A DNA stretch of 64,000 bases, taken from contig JARCOQ010000003.1 of NCBI GenBank assembly GCA_029207755.1, positions 992,001 through 1,056,000 of the forward strand, read 5' to 3'. Source of the stretch: Chamaea fasciata. Taxonomy: Eukaryota; Chordata; Aves; Passeriformes; Sylviidae. Below are positions 1 through 12,600 of this stretch, in pieces; position 1 is the stretch's first letter, and each line of letters begins with the position of its first letter. A program made the translations under genes and the position numbers. The notes under the pieces were generated by a model. That model was not told where the DNA came from, made no database searches, and worked only from the letters and a program-made list of their open reading frames with translations.

Positions 1-512
1 GGTGTTTCCAGCAGCAGCAGTGCTGGAGCGAGGAGTTACGGCTGGAGATGCGGAGCGGTCCGGCCGCTCCCCTGGCTGTCCCCAGGGCCCGGCAGAGCTG
101 GGAATGGGCCGTGAGGGTGCAGGTGTGGACACCAGCACACGGGTGACGGTCTGGCTGCGTGCTTTACACCAGCGAGCCGTGGCCGAGGGCGTGAGGGAGC
201 CCTGAGGGGGACGCGCGGCCTGAGGGGGTGTTTTGCGCGGCCTGGAGGCCTCCTCACCCTGTGCCCTGCTGCTCGCTGCTCCACGGCAGCCGTGAGGGAG
301 GCACTCAGCCCGGGCGGCCGGGCCCGTGTGCGTGTCCGGATCTCTGTGTGAACGTGTCCCTGTGTCTGTGTGTCTGTGTGTCTCCCTCACGGCTCCCGCC
401 CCTCACGCCGCCCGGTCCCGCCGCAGCCCCGGGGTCTCCGGCCCCGCCCCTGCCCGCGCAGGCCCCGCCCCCCGCGCCGCCGGCGGGCGATAAAGGTCTG
501 GCGGCGGAGCTC
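1..512. other. GC-rich 5' flank of ATL2, no gene recognised
   Basis: This stretch is GC-rich and becomes CpG-dense from about position 380. It holds CT/GT-rich simple sequence around 330-385. I see no exon with recognisable protein homology on either strand. The open frames here are proline/arginine/glycine-rich, as expected in stop-poor GC-rich DNA. It is best read as the proximal upstream region of ATL2, and a CpG island continues through exon 1 to about 1100. Confidence 0.6.
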
Positions 513-556
513 TGACGTCACGGGGAGTTAATTTTAAACCCGGACAAGATGGCGGC
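488..556 (+). promoter_or_regulatory. ATL2: ATL2 core promoter: perfect CRE and YY1-type start element
   Basis: A full palindromic cAMP response element, TGACGTCA, sits at 513-520, only about 30 bases before the predicted ATG. A TATA-like gataaag lies at 488-494. The start codon itself is embedded in AAGATGGCGGC (546-556), which matches the known YY1 consensus found at the start codons of many housekeeping genes. It also gives a good Kozak context (A at -3, G at +4). The surrounding CpG island fits broad constitutive expression. Factor binding is inference; the motifs are read directly. Confidence 0.65.
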
Positions 557-609
557 GAGGGACGCGGCGCGGCGCGCGGGCCCGGCCCGCCACCGGCCCG
601 CCCCGGCAG
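549..609 (+). CDS. ATL2: ATL2 predicted first coding exon
   Basis: Sixty-one coding bases encode an Ala/Arg-rich start ([11 protein letters not shown]...) and end in CAG before gtaacg. One base is left over, which joins the two leading bases of the exon at 15905 to make a Gly codon in the conserved frame. The Kozak context, CpG island and splice phase support it. Sequence similarity does not, because the human ATL2 N-terminus is different and this region is poorly conserved. An alternative first exon inside the 15.3 kb intron cannot be excluded. Confidence 0.62.
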
Positions 610-3600
610 GTAACGCGGCCCGCGGGCGGCGGCGGCGGCAGCGCCGGGGGGCGGCGGGGCCGTGCCCGCGGGGTCCGCCCCGAGCGCGGGGCCGGGCGGC
701 CCGGCGGAGCCGCGCGGCGCCGGGGGAAAGGCCCCCCCCGTGTCTCCCCCCTCCTCAAAATGGCGTGGGCGGCCGCCCGCCCCCGAGGGGCGCCGGGGAC
801 ACCGCGGCAACGGCCCCCGCGCCCGGGCCGCTGCTCCTCGGCGGGGTCACCCCGCGTCCCCCGCTCCGCGGCCTCCCGCGCTGCGGCCGGGGCGGGGGCG
901 GCCCGGGGGCCGCTGTGGGTGACCTTATTCCCGGGGCGCCGCGGCCGGGCCGCGCCGGCTGTGCCCCAGCCCCGTGAGGAGCCGCGGCCCGAGCGGCGCT
1001 CACAGCGCCGGGAGCGGAGGCAGGCGGCCCGGGGAGCAGCCGGCGGAGGGGGCAGCCCGGGCAAGGAGCCGACGGATCCCGCCGGGCCGGCCCCCTCCTG
1101 GGGCTGTGCGCTCCGCTGTCAGCGCTGCTGTGCCGGTAGCGTGTCCCCGGTGGGGACGGGACGCGGCTTTGGCTGGTGCTCAGCCTGGCTGTGCCGGAGC
1201 CTGCGCAGTGTCTTCCCCAAAGTGTGGGTATTTCTCGGGAGCGGTCTCCCGGCCAGGGACACCCGGCGCTTGGGAGGGTCGGGCTGCCTCGAACGCTCGC
1301 CTGGATCATGTGAGGTTTTCAGCGCTGCGCTGGAACGCCGAACTATTTTAACGTCTTTGTTGTGTAACTCTTCACTTAATTCGGGAGCGGAACGATTGGA
1401 CTGGGCACAATTTAACGAAACCTAGCAGATGCCGTGTGGCACGATTGGTTTCCATTGCTCGATTTGCAAGGCAGCTAAGAGATAGGGAAATGTAACCGCA
1501 CTATAAACTGGGAGATACGGGGTGACAACTCACCTGCCATGATTTACAGGGAGGAAAAGCAGTGCTTCTGAGCGTCAGGAAAAGTTTGATTGTGTTTGGC
1601 AGCATTGCAATTTGAATAATTTAGAAGAGCCCAGAGATTGAAGCTGAGGATATGACACTGCTTTACCGCTCAAGGGCTGGTCTCTCTCCCTCCCAGCACT
1701 GCTCGGTTTTCTTTGAGTTCAGCTTTCTGTGTTTTCACCACCGTGTCCTTTAATAATCTCAAAGCATTGGGCTCTTGCATAGTTTTCTCAAGGTCGTAAA
1801 AGTGCCAGCACACCTGTAATGAGCGGCCTTTAATTAGCTGTGTCATCATTAGCAGTGGAAACACGCACATGTCACTCTTGGTGGCTTCTGAACTTTAGTC
1901 ATGGAACAGCTTGGGTGACAGGGTCTGTGTGTACGGCTGTGGATGGTCTGTGCCTGCCTGCAGAGGGGCTTTCTGTGCAGGGAAATAAAGCACGGGGTAG
2001 GTTGGAATAGTTACTGGAGAGGCCATTAACTCCTCCTGTACCATCACTGAGTGTTGCTCAACAGCTGTTAGGTCCTAGCTCCCCCTAAAATCAATAATCG
2101 TGTCACAGCACCACCTCGAATAATGGCACTGGGGTTTTGTTGTTTTTCAGCTGGAATTATTTTGAAAGCAGGGAGTGGAGCTGAGGAAGGCTGTACTCTT
2201 TGCTTTTCACATTCACTTGCCTGCAACTTCAGAGCTAGCAGAGAAATAGTTCCAGCGCAGAACAGTTTCACAGAACCACGGTGGTGCTGGTCTCCAGCAC
2301 CAGCCTGACCACAGGCTTCACTTCAGCTCTGTGATGAAAGTGGATTTAACTCTGTGCCTCTTGTTAGCAGACTGTTGTACGTCTTGTCACAGTCCATGGA
2401 AGTTTCAAGGACGTTCGTAAGGAAAACTGCCACATTTCAGCCAAATGTCACCTTACATAAGTTAGGTTTGAGTTTGTTTCTGTTCTTGCTTCCTGATTTT
2501 GGACAGACCCCATCCCTGGGGTGATTTTTGATATTCACAGCAGTCTCTGAATGGGAAGTTTTAAACTTTAAAATCAGGCTGAGCTGTTGCCTTGTTTTTT
2601 AATTGACTTGATTTCATTTTCTACTGTTGCTGCATGCTGTGCCTACAGTGTGATCTGTGAGCTGCCTGAGTGCGTTTTTTCAACTTTCTGCTAAAGGCTG
2701 CATTTACTTCTTAAACTTACTGTGCTAGTTGTTAGTATTTTAGGTTTTGTCTCTAACCTCAACTGTCTAAGGTGAACAAGGCATAAAAGATGTTTTCTAA
2801 GTTTCTGCATAGGCAGATGTGCTGTGTTTGCCATTGGTCAACAACTGAAAATTTTCAGGAATACTTTTATGTGGTGGATCTTTTGACTTTACTCTTGCTG
2901 AAGTATGACTGGGTTTCTTTTTTGTTTTTAGAACATTTTCAGCAACCTGAACTTCCTGAGATATCCCGAAGGAAAGCTTTCCTTGGTTTTTTAGAAGGTT
3001 GTTCTTGCTATGATACAAAGGGTTATTATCTCACCCTGTAGCTGGTTTTAAGGTCATGGTGCTGTGTAGGGAGTTGGTTTACTTGAATACATTTCTGGGC
3101 TTGGATCTGTGTCTGAAAGACCAGAACAAACACATGAGCAAGGTTTAGATATTTGTGAAAACATGGCTCACACTGATGTCTGCTGTTTGAGTTAGCTGCA
3201 GAGGAATGACTGATAAGAAATAAGTGATGTCTTTTAGGATAAGGATTATAATCAAGGCATTTCTAGGAGCAAATTAAGACATAATAGGAACTTGTGTTCT
3301 GAGAGCGTTGGTAACTAACTTGCCTGACCTTTAGCTTCTGTTTGTTTCTGAAATAATACATTCTGTGTAGTGTTCATTTCCACAAAAACAAGGTTTCATG
3401 TGCTTGCCAAGCTCTTTGAAACACTTTGAACATAAAAGTTGGAAGAGTTTTTGAAGTTCCTTCCTTCAACTCCCCCAGTTGGTGTTTAACTTGGAGTTCT
3501 TGCTCTCCAGCCAAGCCAGGAGCTCAGTGTCCCCCTTTGTCTTTGGGAGGGAGCCCACATCCCTGTCCTGGGATAATTCTCTCTCTGGGATGTGTGAACA

Positions 3601-6600
3601 TCCTCCTGAAGTTATCTATCCAGTTTGTCTGGAGTCTGTCTCTGAGAATTCTGCCTGCTCCACGGGGATGTTACTCCTTGGAGTAACAGGACTGGTTTAT
3701 ATCTCATTTTAGTATGAGAATAGTAGATCTGTGTGTCAAGTGTGTTCTTTGAAGCTACAGAAGTATCTCCTTCAATTAAATAAACAGGGGAAAAAAAAGG
3801 AAAAGCTATGCTAATTTTATTATGGCTGGTAGCTGGCTTCTCTTTAAGGTTGGAAAAACCAAAGATGGCACTACTGGGCGTCCAAGGCAGTCCAGAAGAA
3901 GTTACATGAGAAAATGCAGGTAAGCTGGCTGTTGGAATTCCTCTTTGATGCCCACTTGATGAACTTACAAGCAGGACTAATAGAAAACCAAGTATGAGGT
4001 GAAGGAGAAGTCCATTTGGGCCTTTGCAGAAGTGATTTATGAGAAAACAGCTTGTTTTAACAGTGGCCCTGCTCTGTCATGGAGGAGTAGGTGAGAGGAC
4101 TGGCAGAAGTCTAAGACTGCACTAAGTGTCTTTTGGGGAAGGATTTTTTGTTCACAGCTTGGTTACTTGGCCTCTATTTACACTCTGTATGAGGGAATTC
4201 TGATGTGCTTTACTAGCAGGGGAGTTGTCTCATGTTGTTTGGGGTTTTTTTTTTGTCTAAATGTATTTTCAGCTTTGTTTTCAGTGCAGGTGATGAACAA
4301 ATGGTGATGACATTTTCAGCCCTATATATTGGTGGTTTTTGTGTGGCTAGGTGGGATTTGCTGCTACAAAAAGAAAAAAAAAAGCCAAAATGCTGAAGAC
4401 TTGAACTGCTGAGATGTTGTACAGATTGTGGACGTGGAAGGTAGGATGCAATTTCCAGTGAATTGATATTTGAGAGTAGAACTGAATTTGCTCTCACGCA
4501 GTTGTTGTTCCAGTGACATCAGAATCAGGTTCCAGTCCGTAGTTAGTGTCAAATTATGATGCATTTATTTTCCCATCGTCACCTCAGAGATCATCATGGT
4601 GAATTTCCAAGTTCTTACTGGTCTCAGTAAAATATTTGGAGTGTTTTTTTGAGCAACGTATTGGATAATGCCTCCAGGATAACAAGGTGGCTTTAAAAAA
4701 AAAAAGAAAAAACAACTTGGATTGAAAATTACGGGAACTTGTCAGGGAACATGTGTCAACTGCTTGTCCTGACGTGTTGGGACTGCTCTCCCCTATGCTG
4801 TGCATACTTGGAAAAGTTGTTCTCACCTCTTATCTCCCCCAGCAGGGTGGTACTGCTGAGTGGAGGAGTAAGTGCAGTTATTTTAGCTGTCTCTTTAAAC
4901 CCCATCCTGTGGTACTGCTGCCTGCAGACTTGCAGTCTTTTCCATGAGAGAAAAGGTCTTGTGGCTTTTATTTGCAGGTGTTCATTTGCCTCGGTCCCTG
5001 TGGTGTGATCTGCTTGGGGAGCTGTAAACTTTTGGGAAATTAAAGGCTCAATCTGTCAGTCCTCTGCCTAATATGGGAATCATCACGGCCCTGATTTCAC
5101 TGGAGGAACAGTCGCTTGGAGTGTGTGAACTCCTGGGCATGGAGACAGGGGCTTGGCCTCCTTTAACGTATTGCTTAGACATAAAATAATAGTGAAAACG
5201 AGGTTAAGGCTCTTGACATAATCAAATCACTTTTTTAAAGCAAGAAGTCATCTTGCTTTTAAGAGAATTAAGTTTCTTAAATACTTTGTAATCCTGCACT
5301 AAGAAACTGTGTTTAAGATGTTAAACGTTGCCTTGAAGCTGCCCTCAGAGCAGTTAACGCTTTCCTTTCAGGGAGCAAAGTCTTCAGCTTCTCATTAGGA
5401 CAGGAAGGGAATGCAGTTCAAAATTCTTAAAAGGAAATCCTTCTAACTGCTGGTGTGTCAGGCTTGTTGCTAATAAATAGTTTGGAAAAGTGCAGTAAGT
5501 AATGATTTTAGGACATAGAACTGGAGTATTTTCTAAAGCTAATAATACTATAGAAACAGCTGCTGAAGACCTATGTGTTATGTGCTGAGATTTAAAAGGC
5601 AGAAACCTTTCAAAATAAAATACTGCTGGGTACAAACATTAAGAAGTGCAGCTTCTGCTTTTAAGCTTAAATCTTTTTCAATAGAAAAATGAACGTGCTG
5701 TCTACTGTGACCATTTAGATAGCAAATGTGATTAAATGCTTGTAGAAGCTTCAGATGCTGTGGGAAATCCTGCTTCTTTGAGAAGACCCTTGCAATGCAG
5801 TTTGGTGCTTCTGAAGAGGTTGGGAGTTTTATTCCTAGAGTCTTGTTCTAAGTACTTTGAGTCACAGACGTATCACTGTGCCATTAATCAAATATCAAAC
5901 TGAGCTGTTCTTTAGTCTAATCTCTTGTTGATTTATTTCAGTGGTGCATTAGGACTAGATTAAGCTTTTGTGAGCTTTGAAGAGGAGCACACTTTCTGTT
6001 TCAGTTCATCTTCTAATCCTAGCCTTTCCTCCCCAGAGTTTACTCTCTGTCCTGTAAGGAGAGATTTCGTGGACCCACCAAATGAGGACATTAAATGTGT
6101 TCTGCAGAGGCCACACTGTTGGTTGGACAGGAGTGCTGAAACAAACAGACTTTGTACAGTTGTGTTTGCCTCTTTCTTTTTCACCCAGGTGAAAGATGTT
6201 TATTAAACCACTGTGGTCTCAGCATGAGGTAGTCCTGCAGAAAAGCTGTTTGATTGTCCAGATGTGTTCAGACAAGGTTGAGAACGTGATGTAAAGAGAA
6301 GCAATAAGCATCCCCTGCTGTGTTTGTTCCTGTTAGGATGGTAAGTGTGGCTTGCCTTACACCTGAGGTTGCTGACTTCTTTCAGTTCCATACCTCTGGG
6401 CTTGACTGGCCAGCAGCCATCAATGTACACATGGCAATGGCATTTCCTGGCCCAGGAAAATGTGATTAAAAATCAAAAAGGCTCCAATTGTTGAGACTTG
6501 TTTTATGGTGGTAACAAGAGTCATGAGTGATGTTAAAAATCCTTCGGTAAGGACTGAGCCCTTAGAACATAGGAAGGTGCTTGTATGGAACTGAGCTGCT

Positions 6601-9600
6601 GAAGGGTGTGTTCTAACGTCCCTGGGACAATTTAACTAGTGCTTTTGGAATCAGCATTTTTCTGATCTGTTTTGTAGCAGGCACAGCTCTTAGTGGGTGC
6701 AGTGCGTTCAGTGTGTTCAAGGGAATATTCTTCTAGTGCAGGAAAGACTGTGCCAAGCTCCAGGTGTCCCCACCAGTCACACACTGACAAGCTGAAACCT
6801 CCATTTGTGAGGGAAGGAAACCTTGTTCTTAAGTGAAGGTTAACAAATGTGTTGTCTACCCCAGCCTAAATCTGGACTTTCAGATAGAGACAAGTCTTTG
6901 GCAGCACACGGTCAGATCCCGTTACAGCCCAGTTGTCTCCCCATCTTTGCAGTGTTATCACATATCACCAAGTCAGTTCCTACATGAGTGTGCTTCTTAG
7001 CTGTACTTGTGAGTTTTGGGAGTCTGGGGAGATTCTCCAGCTGCACTGGGTTGCAGTTGCAGAGCTGAACTTTTCTTTTGGCAGCAGTTTGTGCCTCCCC
7101 CTCAGCGGTGCTGTGTGGCTGAGGAGTGCAGGGCACGTCCCTTGGTGTCCAGGATCAGCTGGAGCTGGAGTGGCAGTGCCCTGGGCTGTCCCAGAGCACA
7201 GCTGAACTGTGCCCTGCACAGGGACTACTGCTCTTTGTTTGTCTTCAGCTCTAGTGCTCCTTGTTTGAGGTGTAGGAAACTGCTTGTATTGGATTGCTTT
7301 TTCTCCTGCTCTGTCTCCTGTAGCCGACTTGACTGTGAGCAGCGCTGGGTATATGGCAGAACGAGCAGGAAAGGCAGCGTGGTGCTGGAGATGGGAAGGA
7401 GTGGGAGAGCCCCTGTGAGTGGGTGGGGAAGACTCAGCCGTGCTCTTGAAACGGGCTTGAAGAGGCAGCGGGGAGAGCGGGGAGGCAGCTACTGGCGCTG
7501 TCCTGTTGGCACAATTCATGTGCTTTGAGCTGGTGCCTTAACAAGGGATTTGTGTGGAGCAGCAGCAGCAGCAGCGATGCCTGGCAGAGGCTCAGCAGCT
7601 GTGGCAGTAGGGGTGGTGGTTTTATGTGTATGGACTCAGGTCCTGTATCAGTTATTGTGGGTTAATTGCAGGAAAGGGATATGGCAGCCCGGGCCTGTTT
7701 CTCTGCGTGCTCAGCAGCAGGGACCCTGGTACAAAACTGGTTTTGTTGTAGTTTTGTGAGAAAAATCTCTTCCTCCGGTGGAGATAAAAGGAAGACATGC
7801 AAAAATGGGATGTTTTCTATTTTGTTTGCCTTTTTTTTGTTATTTCAATTCTCTTGAACTGTGCCTTGTGTGGAACTTTTTCCTGTTTTGATTCACACTG
7901 TTGATCTGGGTGTTAATTGTCTTGGCTCCTGTTGTGTTTCCCCTTTTCAGCTTCCCTTTCACCTGGTGGGTGTCAGTGACCCTACCAGGCTGAGAAGGGA
8001 GAAGGAGAAACTGAAATACTCCCTGGAGTTGTCTGCAGGTAGTTACTATATCAGCTTTGCCAACTGTGTGGTCTAGAGAAGACAGTTCTTAGAGAAACCT
8101 GCACCCTCTCTGTACTGCCCTTTATTCTTTGAAAAGAAATGTGGGATTCTGGAGTTCAGTGCTGGAAAAACTGGCTGGAAGGCTCTCCTAGCTGCAGGAA
8201 CTGAAAGAGAAATGGGGAGCTGAGTGTGAACTGAGCTTGGGCTGAAAGATCACTTTTGGTTGGAGGCTCCATTGAATTGTTAAGGTTGGAAAATACCTGT
8301 AAGATGAGAGTGCAGCTGTTATCCTGGTGCTGCCGTGTTCACCACTAACTGCCTGTCCCCAAGTGCCACAACCACTTGTTTTTTGAACACTTCCTGGGCC
8401 AGCCTGTTCCCATGCCTTCCCAGGAAGAAATGTTCCCTAATATCCAACCTAAACCTTCCCTGGCACCATTTGAGGCCATTGCTTCTCATCTTGACACTTG
8501 TTACCTGGGAGAAGAGACGGCCCCTGACCTCAGTGCAGCCTCCTTTCAGGGAGCTGTAGAGAGTGCTGAGGTCACCCTGAGCCTTTTTCCCCAGGCTAAA
8601 CTCCCCCTGGCCAGAGCTGTGCTGCAAACCCTTCACCAGCACCTCAGGGTCTTCCTTGCAGTGAGGGACAAAGCTGAACCCAGCACCTGAGGTGTGGCCT
8701 CACCAGTGCTCAGGACGGGAGGGTGATCACCACCCTCATCCTGCTGCCATTCAGCTTGCCAAAAGCCAAAAGGAAAAGTTCCAGCCTCTTTGGCTTGCTG
8801 TGCTTCCTTCCATTGTGCCTGACAAGTTGTTTCTGCTGGAAATGAGGAAAGCTGACCTTTGGCATCATCCCTTCCTGCACAGCCGAAGGAAGCTCTCGCT
8901 TTGCTCTCTGCATCTCAGCGACTAAACCACCTCTGACTGGCAATCTAAACACCAAACATGGGCTAATTGCAGTGGCCATCTCTCACTTTATTCTTTTCTC
9001 CCAATTCTCGCTCAAAATAGCAGTTTAGGTCAGCTGCTCGTTGTTTAAATTACTGGCTGTTGACATGAGGATACATACGAGGTACATAAAATGCAGTTAT
9101 GGCCTAAACCAATTAGAAAATACTGACTTCTGGAGTGAGCAACAGCCTTAAATAAAATCCCTCTGAGATACAAGCAGGAGTGTGCCTGGTTCAAATGTGT
9201 GTGGCCTGCAAGGATCCAGTTAGCTCTGTGTTCACGAGGAGCTGTCACTTGCCATTTGCAGAGCTCCTGGTGAGCCAGGGCATTGTCACATCTGGAGTTC
9301 TCCCGTTCCCATCCCCAGGAGCCTGCCCGATGGGAGCAAAGGTGAGCGAGGGGCCTTTTCATGCTTTAACCTGCCCTTAGTGTTTTAATACAGCTTTCTT
9401 TGAGGGGGCTGGAAAAGTCCCGGTGGATCTTACTGCGGGTAGAGATCCTGTTAGGCTCTTCAGGGAGTGTGCTATTAATAGCTGGGATTTTTGGGCAGAG
9501 GGGAGGAAGGATGAGACGCTTGTTTTGCCACTATCATTACCCTGCACGGTTTTTCTTGTGGCTATGGAGAAACGTTTTTCTTACTAAGTTCATAATGTGC

Positions 9601-12600
9601 TTTCTAAATAAATGGTCCATATATATATAAAATTTTACTTATATTGGTTGACAAGAGCTGAATTTGACTTTTTGCTGCACGTTTCCATTATATGAAGTTT
9701 CCCTCTTAGTCCCCGTGAACGGAGAGCACCAAATGCCAGCTTTTTACATAAAATCAGTATTTTGATCAGAACTTTCTGTAGGGGAGAGCTGTGTGCTCCC
9801 GCATGCGTGCCCACCATTCAGCAGAGAAGCAATTTAAGGCACTCAGGAGTAGACAAGGCTATTGTTTGATTTAGTTGTGGTGCTTCAGAGGTATCTAGGT
9901 CATCAGAATATCTTCTTTTCCCCCTTCCCTGGCAGAATTGTAGCTTCAGGTGCTTTTGGCTTCAGCTCACAGTTTATGTAACAGTTCTAGACGTGTCCCT
10001 TTAACATCCCATTGCCCTGAAGGAGCACAGAGAGTTAAATGTGCTTTCCCCCTGTACCCTGCCCCTGCTCCTCTATCAGTCTTACTGGATGTCCAAACAA
10101 GTCTTTGGAACTTAGCTCATCGGTCCTATTTATAGCTGAAATATTTGAAACATTTAATTATTTCTGGCCTTAAAATGAGCTACTTGGCACTCTTTAGCAG
10201 TCAGCAGTAAGAAAGCAGCCATGCATTAAGGTCTGTGATAGCCCCAGAGTGCTGTGTGAGTTTATTCCGTGCAGCAGGACTGCTGGAAAAGGGGGAGGGC
10301 AGTTTTGTGGCTTAAATCTAGTGATTTTTTTTTTTGTTGTTTTGTTTCCAAGAGATGTGTCCAAATAAAGTTTGAAGGTTAACACACTTTCTTTCTGTGC
10401 TCTGGAGCTCACTTCACACATGCCCACACTTCCCTTCGTTCACTACACCAAAACAAGAAATGCCGGGGCAGTTTGTCTCCTTTCTCTCCCAGGAAAATTT
10501 CCTACGTGAAGGAAATTACATTGAAATGCAGTGCAGCAGTTTCCTCATGATAAATTATTTTAAGCTCTTGATTCAAGCCATGAACTCCCCGAGGGTGTGG
10601 AGGTTGAACACAATTTCAGGCAAGATGGCTGGAGCTCAGTGTGACTCACTTGAGTTTGCTTTTCCCCCTTCAGGTGATGCTGGGGGAGCCTGGCGAGCGT
10701 CTGTCCCGAAATGTGAACAGGGGGCTTGGACTGCTGCTGCTTGGAGCTGCAGAGCACCAGGAGAAAGAGTTCAGGGCTGCCGAAAGCTAAAGTGTCATGG
10801 GCTGCTGGAAGCCTCAGTTTGAAGTTGATTTCTAGCAAAGTGCAGGTTTCTGTGCAAACCAGATATAAAGACTACCCGCTAGAGGATTTACAGCTTTATA
10901 CTCCTTTAACCCCTTGTGGCAGGGCAAGTGGAAGTATTGATGAGGGACAGCTACACTAAGGAAAGTGGCTTAACACTAAAAAGCAAACGGCATTTAAATT
11001 TGTTTTAATGTTCTGCTGCGTTTGTGGGCAATTGTGTTCAACTCACTGTCCACAGAAGCAGTTGCTGATTGTGATTCAGTGCTTTTTGATCAAAAACCTG
11101 TACTGTACCTAAAACCAACTGAGTTTAGCAATTAGTATGTGCTTTTTTTTTTTTTACTTTTTAATGAAAGGATGTGGATAATGTGTTCAAAGAGTTCAAG
11201 CTGTATTTAGGCTGAAACTTAAAGGTAACTGTGTTAGTACTTTCTGTCAATTAATGTGCTTAAAGGGAAGAGCTTGCTTTTAAAGCAGGCTGGTTTTTAT
11301 TTTCATAGCATGCAGGTGTCTGAGTGCTTTCACTCCCATGTTCTTCCACTGCAGGACAAGTAGGTCATCAGCTGCTGGCTGTGTACTTAGGGGAAGCAGG
11401 AATTAGCTTTTCATTTCACCTCATGCTTTAAGAAATGGGCTGTTTAGTGGGGTTTATTCAGTTGGAATACTGTCTGCATCCACAAGGAGCTACTGTTCTC
11501 CAAATCTGGCTTAGTATTTCAACAAATGGTGCTTGTTCTGGGTACTTAGCTGGTGAGAATAAATAGCAGTCCTGCTGTAGTTGTTACTGAGTGGAGTGAG
11601 GAGTTTATAGGGAAACTGAGTGGTAGTATCTTCCCTTGGCTATTTTTGCTCCCATTCAAATCTGTCTGCTTCTGTGTCTTGCTGCACAGTGTTTCTTCTC
11701 CTGTGTCTCCCAGCCTGTTTGACCTGGGTTAGGGAGTGATTGTGTCAGTCTGCAATTCCATTTCCCACATTCCTGATGGAATAATTGAGGTTGGAAGGAG
11801 CCAAAATGATGTAGGGACTGAGTGATGAACAAGCACAGCAATAGGTGTGAATGGATGGCAGACCTCAGGGGCAAGTCCAGCCGATGCTCTTTTTGTATCA
11901 GCTCCAGACAAAGCAGCAGACATGACCTTAGTCTGGAGTCTCTTAGTTCAGTACTGCAGGAGCTTCAAAGGGCGGGTGAACATCTTGAAAAAAGAAAAAT
12001 ATAGCTGTGGCTTCCTGGGCCTGCAGCACTGTGCTGTGTGCTCTGGTGCCATGTGGTTTGACAGATGAGAACTCTTGTGTCTGTACTGAGAGCCTGAGCT
12101 CAGACCTGCCGTGCACATGGGAGTTTCCAGCAGCACGGTGATCAAAGCCCCTGAGTGAGCTGGGTGAATCCAGCAGTCTTTGATGTGTGCAGGAGGCAGC
12201 CTGGCCTCTCTGTTGCATGTGCAGGGCATGGAACGTTCCTCTGAAACAACCACTCCTCGTGTCCGTGTTCTGGGTTGGTGACTCCATCACTGGGATGTAG
12301 CTGGGCTTAGCACAGTGTTAAAATGTACTGTAACAGACAAACAAAACCCCCAAAGCGACAAAGGTCTGCTCTTTTGGTTCCTCTGTAGCAGGACTGGGAT
12401 GGATTGTCATGGAGACTTACAAAGGCGTGCTGCCATGGGCTTCGCAAGTCCAGAGGAGTGTCCAGCTGGTTAGGGAGACATCAGTGTAGGAATGGCCATC
12501 CTGTGAATGCCACCTCTTCTGAAGTTGGCACTCAGCTCCTTTATACCTGATTTGCTGCAACTGGACTGTTGCAAGAACCCAGAGCAGTCTGTGGGCTTTA

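Noticed and set aside
535..1425. Several overlapping 140-220 residue frames in the CpG island
   Set aside because: GC-rich island DNA has few stop codons. Only the 61-base exon at 549-609 is supported by start context and splice phase.
7016..7528. Opposing 170- and 179-residue frames in ATL2 intron 1
   Set aside because: There is no homology, no paired splice sites in phase, and the frames mirror each other on both strands.
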